From Chrysogorgia sp. JL179-B06 (lineage: Eukaryota; Cnidaria; Anthozoa; Scleralcyonacea; Chrysogorgiidae): a DNA stretch of 64,000 nucleotides. The notes under the pieces were generated by a model. The model was given only the letters and a program-made list of their open reading frames with translations, did no database searches and had not been told where the DNA came from. The stretch spans positions 1,317,001 to 1,381,000 of the forward strand of contig JAYKKM010000263.1 of assembly GCA_035772405.1 (NCBI GenBank). Reading direction: 5' to 3'. Below, piece after piece: positions 28,173-39,527 of the stretch (positions within the stretch are counted from its first letter, which is position 1; each line of letters starts with the position of its first letter). The position numbers and the translations under genes are program-made.

Positions 28173-29300
28173 GCCTGCGTGGCGGCGTTAGGGGGAGGGG
28201 GAAAGCGGAAAGGCGAAGTGGGGAGGGGGGGGGGGGGAGGGAACGCCTGCCCGAAAGACCATGTTTTTGGATTTCCGCCCACATGAAAAAACTGTCAAAA
28301 ACAACCAATCAGCGACTAGCGGGCTTTCCTCAATGATTAAAACATTTCACTTCGGGCCGAATCGTGAAATATCCATGTCTGAAACTCCGTAAAAAGCTTG
28401 ACTGCATCTGGTGGAAACAAGATTTGTTTTGAAAATGTATTGAAGCAATCGTGTAGACATGGAAGCACAGAGTTGATTCTGGCTGAGCCTTGTGAATCAA
28501 TCGGCTTTGAATTACTACGCAGTGAAACATTCTCCGAGCGGGTTTGTAGGTCTTGCGGCAGAAAAATAAGAAATGCTTTATTAACACATGCGTAAGATTA
28601 TTAACACATGCGAAAGGAGACAGCAATGTTCCACCAACCGATAACATTGATAGCCCTGATGGAATGAAGCGAAATCTGACTACCGAACACCGTAACTCCA
28701 GAATGGGATTTGGCCAAGAAATTTCATATGCAAGACAATGTAGAAACCATCACTTATATACGTTTAGCCGTAGTCTCTTTATTCTGAAACGTCGAAGGAA
28801 TTCTCCGAAGGAAGGAAGCATTGTTGAAACACCTGAAGGCAAGGACAAGGTAGAAATCACAATAATATAGCTGCTTCCCCTGCCGACTGATAATCACGCG
28901 CTCGCACGAACGTCTGGTAAATCTACTAAATCCATAATCAAACTCTTGCCAAATCCCGTTGGTAATACCATCAAAACATATTTTCCTGCCAGCAGCTCCC
29001 TCGTAGCAACTTTTTATTCCTGTTTTAATTTAAAGCTACGATCAGCAGCGAACTGAAGATCGGTTAAAGCTTTCGAAAGAAAATAATCTACCAACACGGT
29101 TTTTCTAAAGTCGCGATTTTTAGAAGTTTATTTCCTGACAGGAAACCCTGAATACTAATGAGTTGAGTTAGCCAATCAGAATTTAGCGTCCTCTGGTGGA
29201 CGTAGAAATCCAAAAACATGGGTCTTTCGTGCAGGCGTTCCATCCACATTCACCCCGGCCCCCTCCCCCAATCCCTAAACGCCTGCTTCGCAGGCTATCT
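28173..29300 (+). repeat. Duplicated segment, copy 2
   Basis: Counterpart of 25,520-26,530, with the first about 150 bp inverted. It retains about 130 bp that copy 1 lacks (about 28,575-28,710), including a coding-like CRSCGRK piece and TCCGAAGGAAGG. Both end in the GTAGAAATCCAAAAACAT... junction followed by C-rich sequence. Confidence 0.7.
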
Positions 29301-29509
29301 CTGGACCAGTCATTATAAGTGTTTACTGTACTCACGCGCGTATTGGCAGAAGTGTATATCCTGTATAAATATCCGTGTTATTATACTAATTATACTAATT
29401 ATGATAATTATGATAATAATATAATTGTAATAATTGTAATAATCGTAATAATCGTACTAATCGCAATACTAGTAATTGTAATTGTAATAATCATAATAAT
29501 AATAATATA
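29301..29509. repeat. AT-rich simple repeats
   Basis: ATAATTATGATAAT/TAATCGTAATAAT simple sequence from about 29,370 to 29,509. No gene. Confidence 0.7.
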
Positions 29510-29645
29510 CAATTATTGGATGAGGCTGAGCATGATATCAATAATGATCTCAATGTTATCTGCCGAAGCCGAAGGCTGAGGCGGATAACATTGACCGAGG
29601 TGTTGATAATTCTTGATATCATGCGTAAGCCGAATCCAATAATTG
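29510..29645. mobile_element. 136-bp hairpin MITE
   Basis: CAATTATTGGATGAGGCT... returns as ...CCGAATCCAATAATTG. The centre CGAAGCCGAAGGCTGAGGCG is folded. The AATCCAATAA(A)TTG end also occurs near 54,645-54,660, suggesting a family. Confidence 0.6.
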
Positions 29646-29903
29646 TTTTATTATACATTGTTCAAAATAGTCTTACTAAAAATATACAAACAAATCTACT
29701 ACAAGCCATTTTTTATTTTGTAATTTTCGCACGCTTAGTCCTAGTGACGTCATCAGCGTTCAATAATTTTTGTTTTTGGACACCTCCGTGCAATAATTCA
29801 CAGTATTCGACGGAAATGATGTCGCGCCTGTCGGACATTGAGAATTCACTGGAGTATGTTGACCAATAAGAAACGAGAATGAAGTTTGAATGTATTATAA
29901 TAG

Positions 29904-29905
29904 TA

Positions 29906-29940
<35 letters not shown>

Positions 29941-29941
29941 C
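29904..29941 (+). repeat. TTA microsatellite just upstream of a host exon
   Basis: Run of ATT/TTA trinucleotides ending about 18 bp before the start codon at 29,959. Confidence 0.8.
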
Positions 29942-29958
29942 ACCGTTTAGCATCAAAG

Positions 29959-30236
29959 ATGTTGGTCATCACCTGTGTGTTGCTACTGCATGCACTCCTC
30001 GTTTCCCCGGCATTTAGTTGCTCTACTACTAACTGGGGGACAAGTTTCGACAGCACTGGTTACTCAATTTGTGGTTCGTCTACCGACTACTTGAACGGCT
30101 TATACAGAGGCGACAACAGTGGCGGTAATGATGGTATACACTTGATTGAAAAGGCAAAATGTTGCCCACGAACAAATCCTTATTCGAATCAACCCACACA
30201 ATGTATTGCTGCTGATTGGTTGAAAAGTTTCGATGA
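29959..30236 (+). CDS. Exon 1: signal peptide and first cysteine-rich repeat of a secreted host protein
   Basis: ATG 29,959 opens a classic secretory signal (MLVITCVLLLHALLVSPAFS), followed by a cysteine-rich unit with GLYRG and IEKAKCC signatures. The donor is GA|GTGAGT at 30,236 (phase 2). Exon 2 at 32,457 joins in frame. The same GLYR...IE-x-x-KCC motif repeats twice in exon 2, so the protein is built of about 45-residue cysteine-rich modules. Extracellular or venom/mucus proteins with aerolysin domains could carry such modules. Whether this exon belongs to the gene at 52-56 kb is not settled. Confidence 0.75.
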
Positions 30237-30489
30237 GTGAGTCAATGATATCATACTTTATGGATACGTTTAATTTGGTTTGGGGTCTGGTCACAATGCA
30301 TGCAGGGATCGACCTAGGATCGAGCTGCAGATTAATATATCAAAATAGTCTGTCGGCTTGCTCAAGGTCAGTAGAATATTATATCTGTCCAAAAGTAAAG
30401 TAGATCTCCGGCATATTATGCGTTAACAATTGGATTGGAAGATATACTGCTAAAGACGGATTTACAAGGCCGAGAGATCGATGCGAGTT

Positions 30490-32330
30490 CGATTTACTCT
30501 GCCTCATGATCCGAGATTGAGCCGACATTGATCCATGATTGATCAAAGCTTTATCTATGATTGATCGATGAATGATCCAAGATTTGTCCATGATTAATCC
30601 AACATTGATCCCAGAATGTTCCAAAATTGATAAAACGATTGACACAAGATTGATCCATAATTGATCCAAGATTGACCGTGATTAATTTAAGATTTATCCA
30701 AGATTGATCCCTGATTGATCCCTATTAATCTAAGATTGATTCAAGATTGATAAAACATTGATCCAAGATTGATCAGAGATTGATCCAGGAATGATCCAAA
30801 ATTGATAAAAAATTTGATGCAAGATTGATCGATGATTTATCCAAGATCGATCCATGATTGGTCCAGGATCGATCCAATATTGATCCATGATTGATCCAAG
30901 ATTGACCCAAACTTAATCCAAAATTGATCCATGATTGATCCAAGATTTATCAAAGCTTAATCTATGATTGATTGACGAATGATCCAATATTTATCCATGA
31001 TTGATGAAATATTTATCCAAGATTGATCAAAGATTGATCTAAGATTGATCCAAAATTGATAAAATGTTTGACCCATGATTATCCAAGATCGATCAAATAT
31101 TGATCCATGATTGAACCAATATTGACCCAAAAATTGATCCAAAATTGATCCAAAATTGATCTAAGATTGATCCGTGATTAATCCAAGATTAATCTAAGAT
31201 TGATCCCTGATTTATCCCTGAGTGATCCAAGATTGATCAAACATTGATTCAAGATTGATAAATAATTGATCCAAGAATGATCCAAAATTGATAAAAAGTT
31301 TGATCCATGATTGATCCAAGAGCGATCAAATATTGATCCATGATTGGTCCAAGAATGACCCAAAAATTGATCCAAAATTAATCCATCATTGATCCAAGAT
31401 TGATCAAAGCTTAATCTATGATTGATTGAACTAATGATCCAAGATTTATCCATGAATGATCAAACATTGATCCAAGAATGATCCAAAATTGATAGAATGA
31501 GTGACATAAGATTGATCCAAAATTGATCCAAGATTGACCGTGATTAATTTAAGGTTAATCTAAGATTGATCCCTGATTGATCCCTGAGTGATTCAAGATT
31601 GATCAAACATTGATTCAATATTGATAACAAATTGATCCAAGAATGATCCAAAATTGATAAAATATTTGATCCTAGATTGATACATGACTGATCCAAGATT
31701 GATCCATGATTGATCCATGATTGATCCCTAATTGATCGCTAATTGATCCAAGATTGATCCATGATTGATCCATGATTGATCCATGATTGATCCATTATTG
31801 ATCCATGATTGATCCATGATTGATCCATGATTGATCCATGATTGATCCATGATTGATCCAAGATTGATCCATGATTGATCCATGATTGATCCATGATTGA
31901 TCCATGATTGATCCATGATTGATCCATGATTGATCCATGATTGATCCATGATTTATCCATGATTGATCCATGATTTATCCATGATTGATCCATGATTGAT
32001 CCATGATTGATCCATGATTGATCCAAGATTGATCCAAGATTGATCCATGATTGATCCATGATTGATCCATGAGTGGATCCATGATTGATCCATGATTGAT
32101 ACATGATTGATCCATGATTGATCCCTAATTGATCCCTAATTGATCCAAGATTGTTCCATGATTGATCCATGATTGATCCATGATTGATCCATGATTGATT
32201 CATGATTGATCCATGATTGATCCATGATTTATCCATGATTGATCCATGTTTGGTCCAAGATTGATCCAAGCTAAGATTGATCCCTGATTGATATCTGAGT
32301 AATCCATGATTGATCCATGATTTATCTCAA
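30490..32330. repeat. Intronic 11-bp minisatellite TGATCCATGAT
   Basis: About 1.8 kb of degenerate to near-perfect 11-mers fills the intron between the two cysteine-rich exons. The most regular part is about 31,690-32,270. Older variants (TGATCCAAGAT) flank it. Long minus-strand frames reading MDQSWINHGSI are shadows, because 33 bp equals 11 codons. Confidence 0.95.
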
Positions 32331-32456
32331 AGAGCAATGTGAACAGAGCCTAGGACGTAACAATGTAGTCTTTTTAATTTAAATCGTAACAATGTAGATT
32401 TTTTACTCCTTCAATTTTCCCCTTACGAATACGTTTTATTTATTTTACTAACATAG

Positions 32457-32734
32457 AAACAACCGTTGGAACACTTGTCCCACAGGTCATTTCCTCCAAG
32501 GCTTGTACCGGAGCAATGACAAATGGCTGCACAACATAGAATATGGTAAATGCTGTAAGCCTGCCAACCATCCTTACTGGTGGGGATACTGTTATGAAGA
32601 AAATGTGAGGAAAAGTTTTGATAAGAAAGGAACTAGCCAATGCAGAGAGGGATTCTTCATGACTGGTCTGTACAGAGGAAACTGTGACAAGCTGTATTGT
32701 ATTGAAAAGTTTAAGTGCTGCAAGATGTATCCAA
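32457..32734 (+). CDS. Exon 2: two cysteine-rich GLYR repeats of a secreted host protein
   Basis: Acceptor TAACATAG| at 32,456 and donor CCAA|GTGAGT at 32,734. It enters in phase with exon 1. Two modules are seen: CPTGHFLQGLYRS...IEYGKCC and CREGFFMTGLYRG...IEKFKCC. It leaves in phase 1, while the first aerolysin-like exon at 52,238 needs phase 0. Either an exon between them is missing from my reading or these are two genes. The length is 278 bp, identical to exon 1. Confidence 0.75.
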
Positions 32735-33059
32735 GTGAGTAGCTAGGGTAGTGTAGGGGTTTCAATAACAGTCGGCAATCTGCGGAACTCCGCCGGCTAC
32801 CCGTCAAAAACATTTACTTTCTTCACTTTGTCAAATATTTTCATTTCAGTTCGAGTCTTTTAGTTTTTTTCTTGAGTTAAACATAAATTGAATATCAATG
32901 AACATCGATACTTTGTTAATCTAGCCGTTGCTAGGCAGTTTCATTCATTATGTTATGTCACCGTGACACGTTGTGCAGTCGTGACTAAAAGCGGTTATGT
33001 ACGTCAAAATGACCGTCATCATGACTACGAATTGTAATTAAGCACAGAAAAGCTCTGGT
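32735..33059. other. Intron or intergenic, nothing seen
   Basis: No repeat or gene recognised apart from short AT-rich sequence. Confidence 0.4.
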
Positions 33060-33760
33060 TTGTGATTGGTTCCTTAAAACCGTAATAATAACCCGGATAC
33101 TAACCCTAGCCCCTCGCCTAATGGGTTTCCTAACACCCCCCGCCTAATGGTTTTATAATACTAACCTTAATACCAATAAAAGGATCGTCCAGAAGACGAC
33201 TCAGACCTTAGTATGTCACGGCCACCTCAACTGAGAGTATTCCATCTAGCCACGACCATGGCTAAAGAAACACGGCTGGGAGGTTAGGGTTAGAAAACTC
33301 GTTAGGCGGGGGGTTAGGGTTAGGATTGGTGTTACCAATTATTGGTAATTGAAGGCCATTGCACACTTACTTGCTGGACCTTTAGCCATTACCGACCCGC
33401 GCTCTATATATAACTAGAAGACTATGTTCTAGTCTTTGTCCGTCGGTTTCAGCCCGTACGCGGTCTTGAACGTCAGTTTTAGTCTCCCACGCAACTTTTC
33501 TACTTTTCTCCACTTTATTTTGAAAACATACACAAAACGTAATACCAAGAGGCAGCAAGGAACCATGCCAATAATTTCAAATTTATATTACCAAACTCAA
33601 GCCGAATCAAAATGGTATATTTTTTATAGAAACAAATTGCAAAATTTACACAAAAGTCCATCCTCGTGCCTAGGATATTTTTCCTGGGATTGGCCGGTTG
33701 ACTCTATAACCTTATTGGCCAGTTGCAGGAACCGCGAATGGGGAGGAGCTGTGGGCTTTT
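33060..33760. repeat. Dispersed repeat related to 56.2-58.5 kb
   Basis: CGCCTAATGG(G)TTT...; GATCGTCCAGAAGACGACTC (33,183) and CGGTCTTGAACGTCAGTTTT (33,460) recur at 56,430/57,210 and 58,370. At the second locus the same unit contains expanded 24-bp and 21-23-bp tandem arrays. No gene. Confidence 0.7.
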
Positions 33761-34094
33761 TTTAAAAAAATATTAAATTTTTTTTTTTTTAAATATTAAA
33801 AATATTGAGAACTTTAAATTAAAGATTTAAATATAGATAAAAATTAATTGACTTTCCTACTTCGTGACAGCTAGTTTGACAATAAAATTCAAAATGGTGG
33901 GCTATTCTGCAATGGAAAGTTTTCACTTTTCCAACGACTTGTGGTACACTTTGAATTAAAAATTCCATGTAAATAATATGAAGAACACCAAGAGTGAAAA
34001 GGTTTGTTGTCAACTAATGAGACAAGACGTTTTGAAAGACTTGGAAGAAGATGAAGCGTACGTGTCGTAATTTTGTCATGCATATAATAAATGA

Positions 34095-34257
34095 GTAATC
34101 ATATGATTTTGCTCGTGCAATTAAGGATTTACACTACTCGTGATATTTGAAAATTGTGCCAAATTGTACTCGCCTAACGGCTAGTGCAATTTAGGCACAA
34201 TTTTCAAATATCACTCGTGGTGTAAATCCTTAATTGCAGTCGCTATCATACGATTAC
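34095..34257. mobile_element. 163-bp hairpin MITE
   Basis: GTAATCATATGATTTTGCTC... pairs with ...CGCTATCATACGATTAC. Arms of about 70 bp are near-perfect around a GCCTAACGGC core. Confidence 0.7.
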
Positions 34258-35139
34258 CTATACTTATCTTTAACAGTCATTCACAGCCTACATATATGCA
34301 CGCAATGTTTATTAATTAAGTGCCACTATACGTATTTTTACGTATTTATAAAGCAGAGCTGGTAAATATTACTCGGTCGAAACCGTTTTTGCGATTCGAC
34401 GATGGCAAGTACGTATTTTTCTTACTCCGAATCTGGAGTTGTTACGTCCGCCATTAATCGTTCATGTTCTTGACCAGCGTAACGAAGTGACGTCAGATTC
34501 TCAACGCGAAGACTCCACGTGGCTAATTCTTCAAGTAAATCAAGGTCGTTTTTTCAAATTCTTCGTCTAAAAGGCGGGACATTTCATCTACTTCTCGAAA
34601 AAAAACAAGAAAACAAATAACCTCGACAGAAATTCAGGCGTATAGCATTGAGAATCTGACGTCTCAAACAATATTACCTTTTGAAATTCGGTTCTACAAC
34701 AATGGCGTCGTCGGGTGTCCGACTCTTGTGCTCTACCAACTTATGTGTAATTTTATGTTTATATCTAACTCTTGCTGGTAAACCAATAAATATCCAACAG
34801 TTTACACAGCTGTGCCAACTTCAAGAACATATATTTCGCTTCACAAGAAACGTCAACTCATGGGACAAATGAAACTTCGAACGAAGACTACCTGAAACGT
34901 ATAGGTTCAAATTCATCGATTGTTTGCCGTTCAGTCTGTAAACTGATTCAGAAATCAACCTTAGCCCTCACACTTGTCTTAATTTCTCAGTAAATACGTA
35001 CCTAAAATGAACAGGTTTTGCGATTGGCTATATGGAACAAAAGTGGTTAGGTTAGGACATTGGTTTCTTTGTGGTTGATTCTATTGTTTCATTGTTTTAG
35101 TCAACCAATCACAAAACTTGATAGTATAGGTAGGTGATG
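34258..35139. other. Mostly noncoding; possible small signal-peptide exon at 34,702-34,779
   Basis: ATG 34,702 opens a secretory-signal-like stretch (LLCSTNLCVILCLYLTLAG) ending at a plausible donor CTG|GTAAAC near 34,777. Nothing downstream was found that would complete a gene, so this is weak. The rest (34,258-34,680; 34,873-35,139) shows no gene. Confidence 0.25.
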
Positions 35140-38100
35140 ACCCTAATTTCTCGGGATGTTGAGCTAAATCCTGGTGACTTTAGCATAACAGATATCAAGG
35201 GATGCCGTGGTTTAAAAATTGATCATTTGAATGTCCGCAGCTTGCGAAATAAACTCGATTCACTTTAAATAGAACTGATCAACCATAACGTTTTTGATGT
35301 TCTTACCCTATCGGAAACCTGGATGAATTCTTCAATATCCGATGCTGAGATTCAAATACCTGGATTCTCTTTGGTTAGAAAGGATAGAGCTGGAAGTAGG
35401 ATTGGTGGAGGTACACTAATTATTTATATTCGGGATGGACTGCCTTTCAAAATTCGCGATGACATGATATCGGATGATATTGAATGCTTATGATTGAAAT
35501 TACCCGACCTAAATGTAAGTCCATCTTTATATGCAGTGCTTATAGAGCAACGGATTTCGATCTAACGGCATTTGTTGCAGCTATTGAAGTGAATTTATCA
35601 AAACTGAATTATGAGAGGGATGATATAATTTAATTGGGCGACTTTAACATTGATCTCACTACTGGTAGAAGAAGCTCTTTGAAGAAAACCTTTTTAAATT
35701 ATATGCGATCATTCAACCTAAACCAACTCATTCAAGAGCCGACTAGAATAACAGACAGCTCCAATACTTTAATAGATCTAATTCTAGTGAACAATGAGCA
35801 CCGATTTGTTAAGAGTGGAGTTATTCTCCTTCCAATCAGTGACCATTCTTTGGTTTATTGTGTTTTAAAAGTTGGGGTCCCCAAGGCAATACCAAAAACA
35901 ATTGAATACCGTTCATTCAAAACTTATAATCAGGATAACTATATTGAGGACCTAAAAAATGTCCCATGGCACATTATTGATAATGAAGAGAATATTGATG
36001 ATGCTATCCTTACTTGGAACAAATTGTTCTTAGATGTAGTTGACAGTCATGCACCTATCAAGAAACGCCGTATCACTGGTAGCAATCAACCCTGGATGAA
36101 CCCAAAATTGTGTGAACTTATGCGTAAGAGAGATTTTCATCATCAGAAAGCAAGGAAGATTGACACGTCATCTCACTGGAAATTGTATCGAAAGTACCGG
36201 AATTTAGTGAACACTCAAATTAAAGCCAGTAAATCAGAATATTACATCAATCTCATTCAGGAAAGTAAAGGTGACCCAACTAAAATATGGAATACAGTAA
36301 ATGAAATCTCCTCACGAAATACAAAATCATCAGCTCCGAATTGTATAATTTCAAATAATGTTCAGTTCACTAACCATTGCAGCATTTCCATTGAAATGAA
36401 CACATTTTTGCGTCAGTTGGTCAATCCTTAGCTGATAAATTGCCTACATGTGTTTCAAATCTCATTTCTAATGGACCCTCAAACACCACCATGAACGATT
36501 GCTCGACGCCTTTCCAGATAGAATGTATTGATGAATCCTTTGTCGTCAAACAACTAAAATTACTGAAGACCAACAAATCTATTGGATTAGATAAAATAAG
36601 TGCTAGACTTCTTAAGGATGCTTCAGACATTATAGAATTATTAATTATTAATATTAATTATTAATATATTAATTATTAATATATATTAATTATTAATATA
36701 TTAATTATTAATTATTCAGACATTATTGAATTATGCATTATAACTATTATTACCAAGCTGTTTAATCTATCTATCCAACAAAAAACTTTCCCATCAATTT
36801 GTAAATGTGCAAAAATTACTGCGATCTTTAAATCTGGAAACAAGCATGCAGATGCAAGTAACTATCGACCCATTTCGATTTTACCAACCTTAAGTAAAAT
36901 TCTGGAGAAGATTGTACACCAACAACTCTATGAACATGTTAATGAGTATCAACTGCTTAATCATAAGCAATATGGCTTTCGCTCTAAACGTTCAACAGTA
37001 ACTGCATTATCAAATTTTACTGATGAGATTCTTACTAACATGGAGGAGGGTAGGATGTGTGGAGCCGTATTCCTGGACCTGTCTAAAGCCTTCGATACGG
37101 TGGACACGATATTCTGTTATCCAAATTAGCAGCAATTGGTGTTTGCCAACATGATCTGGCCTGGTTTTAAAATCCTATATTCAATCTCGTTCATTACAAA
37201 CATCTGTAGGAACCGAATTATCTGAACCTCTCTTATGCAATATTGGAGTTCCGCAGGGAAGTATCCTGGGTCCCCTACTCTTTATCATTTATATCAATGA
37301 CTTGCCCAATGTTGTTAATCATACTCAAATATCTATCTTTGCTGATGACACGGTCATATATCATTTTTCGAAATCATCACTGGACTTGGAAGAAAAGTTA
37401 AATGCTGACCTTAAACTGGTGAGCGATATGGTTGGTTAACAATAGACTAACTTTAAATATTAAAAAAGACAAAGTTTATGATATTGGGCAGCAGCAAGAA
37501 AATCTGTTCAGTAAATTCCATCACGATTATGGTATACGGCAGTGAAGTTGATCAGGTATCGTCATTTAAATACCTTGGTATCACTTACTCTTCCAACATG
37601 ACTTGGAGTGACCATATTGATAACATTACATCCAAAATAGAGAAACGCTTGGGCCTCTTGAAGAGAATTAAACATCTGTTGCCCAAATATGCTAGAATCC
37701 TATTCTTTAACAGCTTCATCCTGCCTGTGTTTCATTATGGAGATATTGTGTGGGGAGACAAAGATAACATTGTTTTAATGAGGAACCTACAAATACTACA
37801 AAACAAAGCAGCCAAGATTATCATGAACTGTCCAACTCACAGTTCCGCAAGTGATGCCCTCAGGAGATTAGACTGGTGTGACCATTACAACCGCTGTTTA
37901 TTTATTTTTAAAATCATAAATGACTTATCCATTTCTAATATATCACTAACTGCCATTAAAGATACGCATAGATATAATACACGAAATCGAAATAATTTAA
38001 GTCTACCAAGAGTAAAGAGGAACTGGGGTAAACATAAAATTGACTACCATGCAGTTAAAGATTGGAATTCTTTAAATGAATCTATTAGAAATGCTAAGGA

Positions 38101-38378
38101 TGTCCTAACTTTTAAGGCACTATTTTAATTATTTTAAGACTATTGATATCTGATAGATTTAATTACATGTATATAACCTAGATTTTTTACTATTTTAAAC
38201 TTTTAATACTTTTTAATCTAATTGTCCTCCATTTATATAGACAGTATTAACCATTTATATATTATTTTATATTTGTTTATTTTTATAAAATTGTATTAAT
38301 TATTTTGTCAGGACCTCTCTGAAAATCACCTTTGGTGAGAGAGCTTCCTGAAATTAAATATTGTTCATCATCATCAAA
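35140..38378 (+). pseudogene. Decayed CR1/L2-like non-LTR retrotransposon
   Basis: Order: RDVELNPGDF-type N-terminus; endonuclease (HLNVRSLRNKLDSL, TLSETWMNS, GGGTLIIYIRDGLPF, GDFNIDL, SDHSLVYCVL) to about 36,430; RT from about 36,540 (NKSIGLDKIS, NYRPISILPTLSKILEKIV, GFRSKRSTVTAL, FLDLSKAFDTVD, GVPQGSILGPLLFIIYIND, IFADDTVIYH); C-terminal domain 37,478-38,128. Many stops and shifts, plus an internal TTAATTA expansion at 36,645-36,716. The 3' end has ATTAAATATTGTTCATCATC at about 38,350. Dead copy in the host intron/intergenic region. Confidence 0.92.
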
Positions 38379-38639
38379 TTGCGGGCTCACTTAATAGTGA
38401 TTTCAGAGCTCAAAATATACTAACTTCAAAATACCATTTTTTAGAGTTTTTTTTACATCGATGATCACTTTCGACCCTGAAATACTATTCTATGCTAAAG
38501 AAAATCTAAAAGACGGGGGTGAATTTTCATCGTAGTGGCACTTTAAAGCATTCTTAAGTTAGAATCTGTTTAGAAAACCGATTGTTGTTTAGCTTTTGAA
38601 CGTTGAGCTGTCGATTTACGCTATAGAACCATGCCGTAG

Positions 38640-39461
38640 AATCGCGATTTGCTGGGCATATTAACTGACCTGTGGTGTCACGCCGGTGTGATAAAAACAA
38701 GGTGGTTATCAATGCCGATAAAACAAAAGCCATGTTTCTTAATTAACACTCTGCAAAAATATCGATTTTTAGAGACGGCACTGATCTTTAAAGTGCTTAT
38801 AAACCCAAAATGGGTTTTTGGTGATTCGGATAGAGCATAAAAAGTTAGTTAATAAGTTCTAGATTCGTTTTTGCGTTAAACTTTTAGTTTCGGAGATATA
38901 AGGGCTCAAAATCACAATTTGTGAAAAAGGTAGCGCAGGCCGGGAGACTGGTTCCGAGGAACGTGTTATGTTTCAATACTTATAAAAATATATTACAATT
39001 CGAGTAGACAAGGTAACATCGTAAAGACACATCGTTTGGACATTTTTCAATAAAAACTAATAAGATAGCTGTCTTATCCTATAGCAAAGCCTAATTGTTG
39101 TTTGAAGATGTGTGTTATTTTGGTGGCGCTACTTTTTTCCAAAAATGGCACAATTTGCATGTTTGAGCCGTTATATCTCCGAAACTAAAAGTTTAACGCA
39201 AAAACTAATCCAGAACTTATTAACTAACTTTTTATGCTCTATCCGAATCACCAAAAACCCATTTTGGGTTTATAAGCACTTTAACTGTTCTTACAACTTA
39301 CGTCTTTCAATTGTTAACACCGAAAAACAGATTGGACTACTTATTGACAGCAAATTGTTATGGAAGCCTCGCAAACAGAAAGTGGAGAAAGTTGTTGCTA
39401 GCACATTGCTAGCAACAATATTCGTTGGGAAGAAAATCGGCACAAACATGGCCGATTAATT
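38640..39461 (+). pseudogene. Second LINE RT C-terminal fragment, split by a TTAA element
   Basis: Left piece: a KTKAMFL...KYRFLETAL-type reading near 38,700-38,787. Right piece: IGLLIDSKLLWKPRKQKVEKVV near 39,325-39,400. These are the lysine-rich and LG(V)-x-ID-x-x-L-x-W parts of an RT. The 489-bp insert between them is described separately. Confidence 0.55.
38792..39280. mobile_element. TTAA-flanked 489-bp fold-back element
   Basis: Flanked by TTAA at 38,788-38,791 and 39,281-39,284. Termini AGTGCTTATAAACCC...GGGTTTATAAGCACT are perfect inverses. Arms of at least 150 bp (AAAACTTTTAGTTTCGGAGATATA-type sequence) are inverted. It is piggyBac-like, non-coding, and inserted in an RT fragment. 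Confidence 0.75.
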
Positions 39462-39521
39462 TTTAATTAAGCACATAAGCAGCTTTTACGAAGGATATAC
39501 AAGTTTGCGTAACATAATAGG
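39462..39521. repeat. Host repeat into which element B inserted (left half)
   Basis: GCCGATTAATTT...TTACGAAGGATAT...AACATAATAG matches an uninterrupted paralogue at 50,450-50,520, which continues with the sequence found on the right of element B. The paralogue is a natural empty site. Confidence 0.75.
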
Positions 39522-39527
39522 CACGTA
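39522..39527 (+). repeat. Target site duplication CACGTA (left)
   Basis: CACGTA directly before AGTAGTAGAGTGC. The identical CACGTA follows the right end at 50,336-50,341. Six bp is the size produced by Polinton integrases. Confidence 0.9.

Noticed and set aside
28330..28870. Protein genes in the 28.3-28.9 kb duplicate
   Set aside because: Short frames in a duplicated noncoding segment. A CRSCGRK-like piece suggests an old coding relic, but the frames do not continue.
31178..32269. Long minus-strand frames reading MDQSWINHGSI repeats
   Set aside because: They are translations of the 11-bp minisatellite (three units equal 11 codons); no start context or other coding sign.
30490..32330. CRISPR-like array
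   Set aside because: Units are contiguous 11-mers without spacers, in eukaryotic intronic DNA.
39112..39459. 115-codon gene at 39.1 kb
   Set aside because: The first part is the arm of a TTAA fold-back and the second is an RT fragment; not a real gene.
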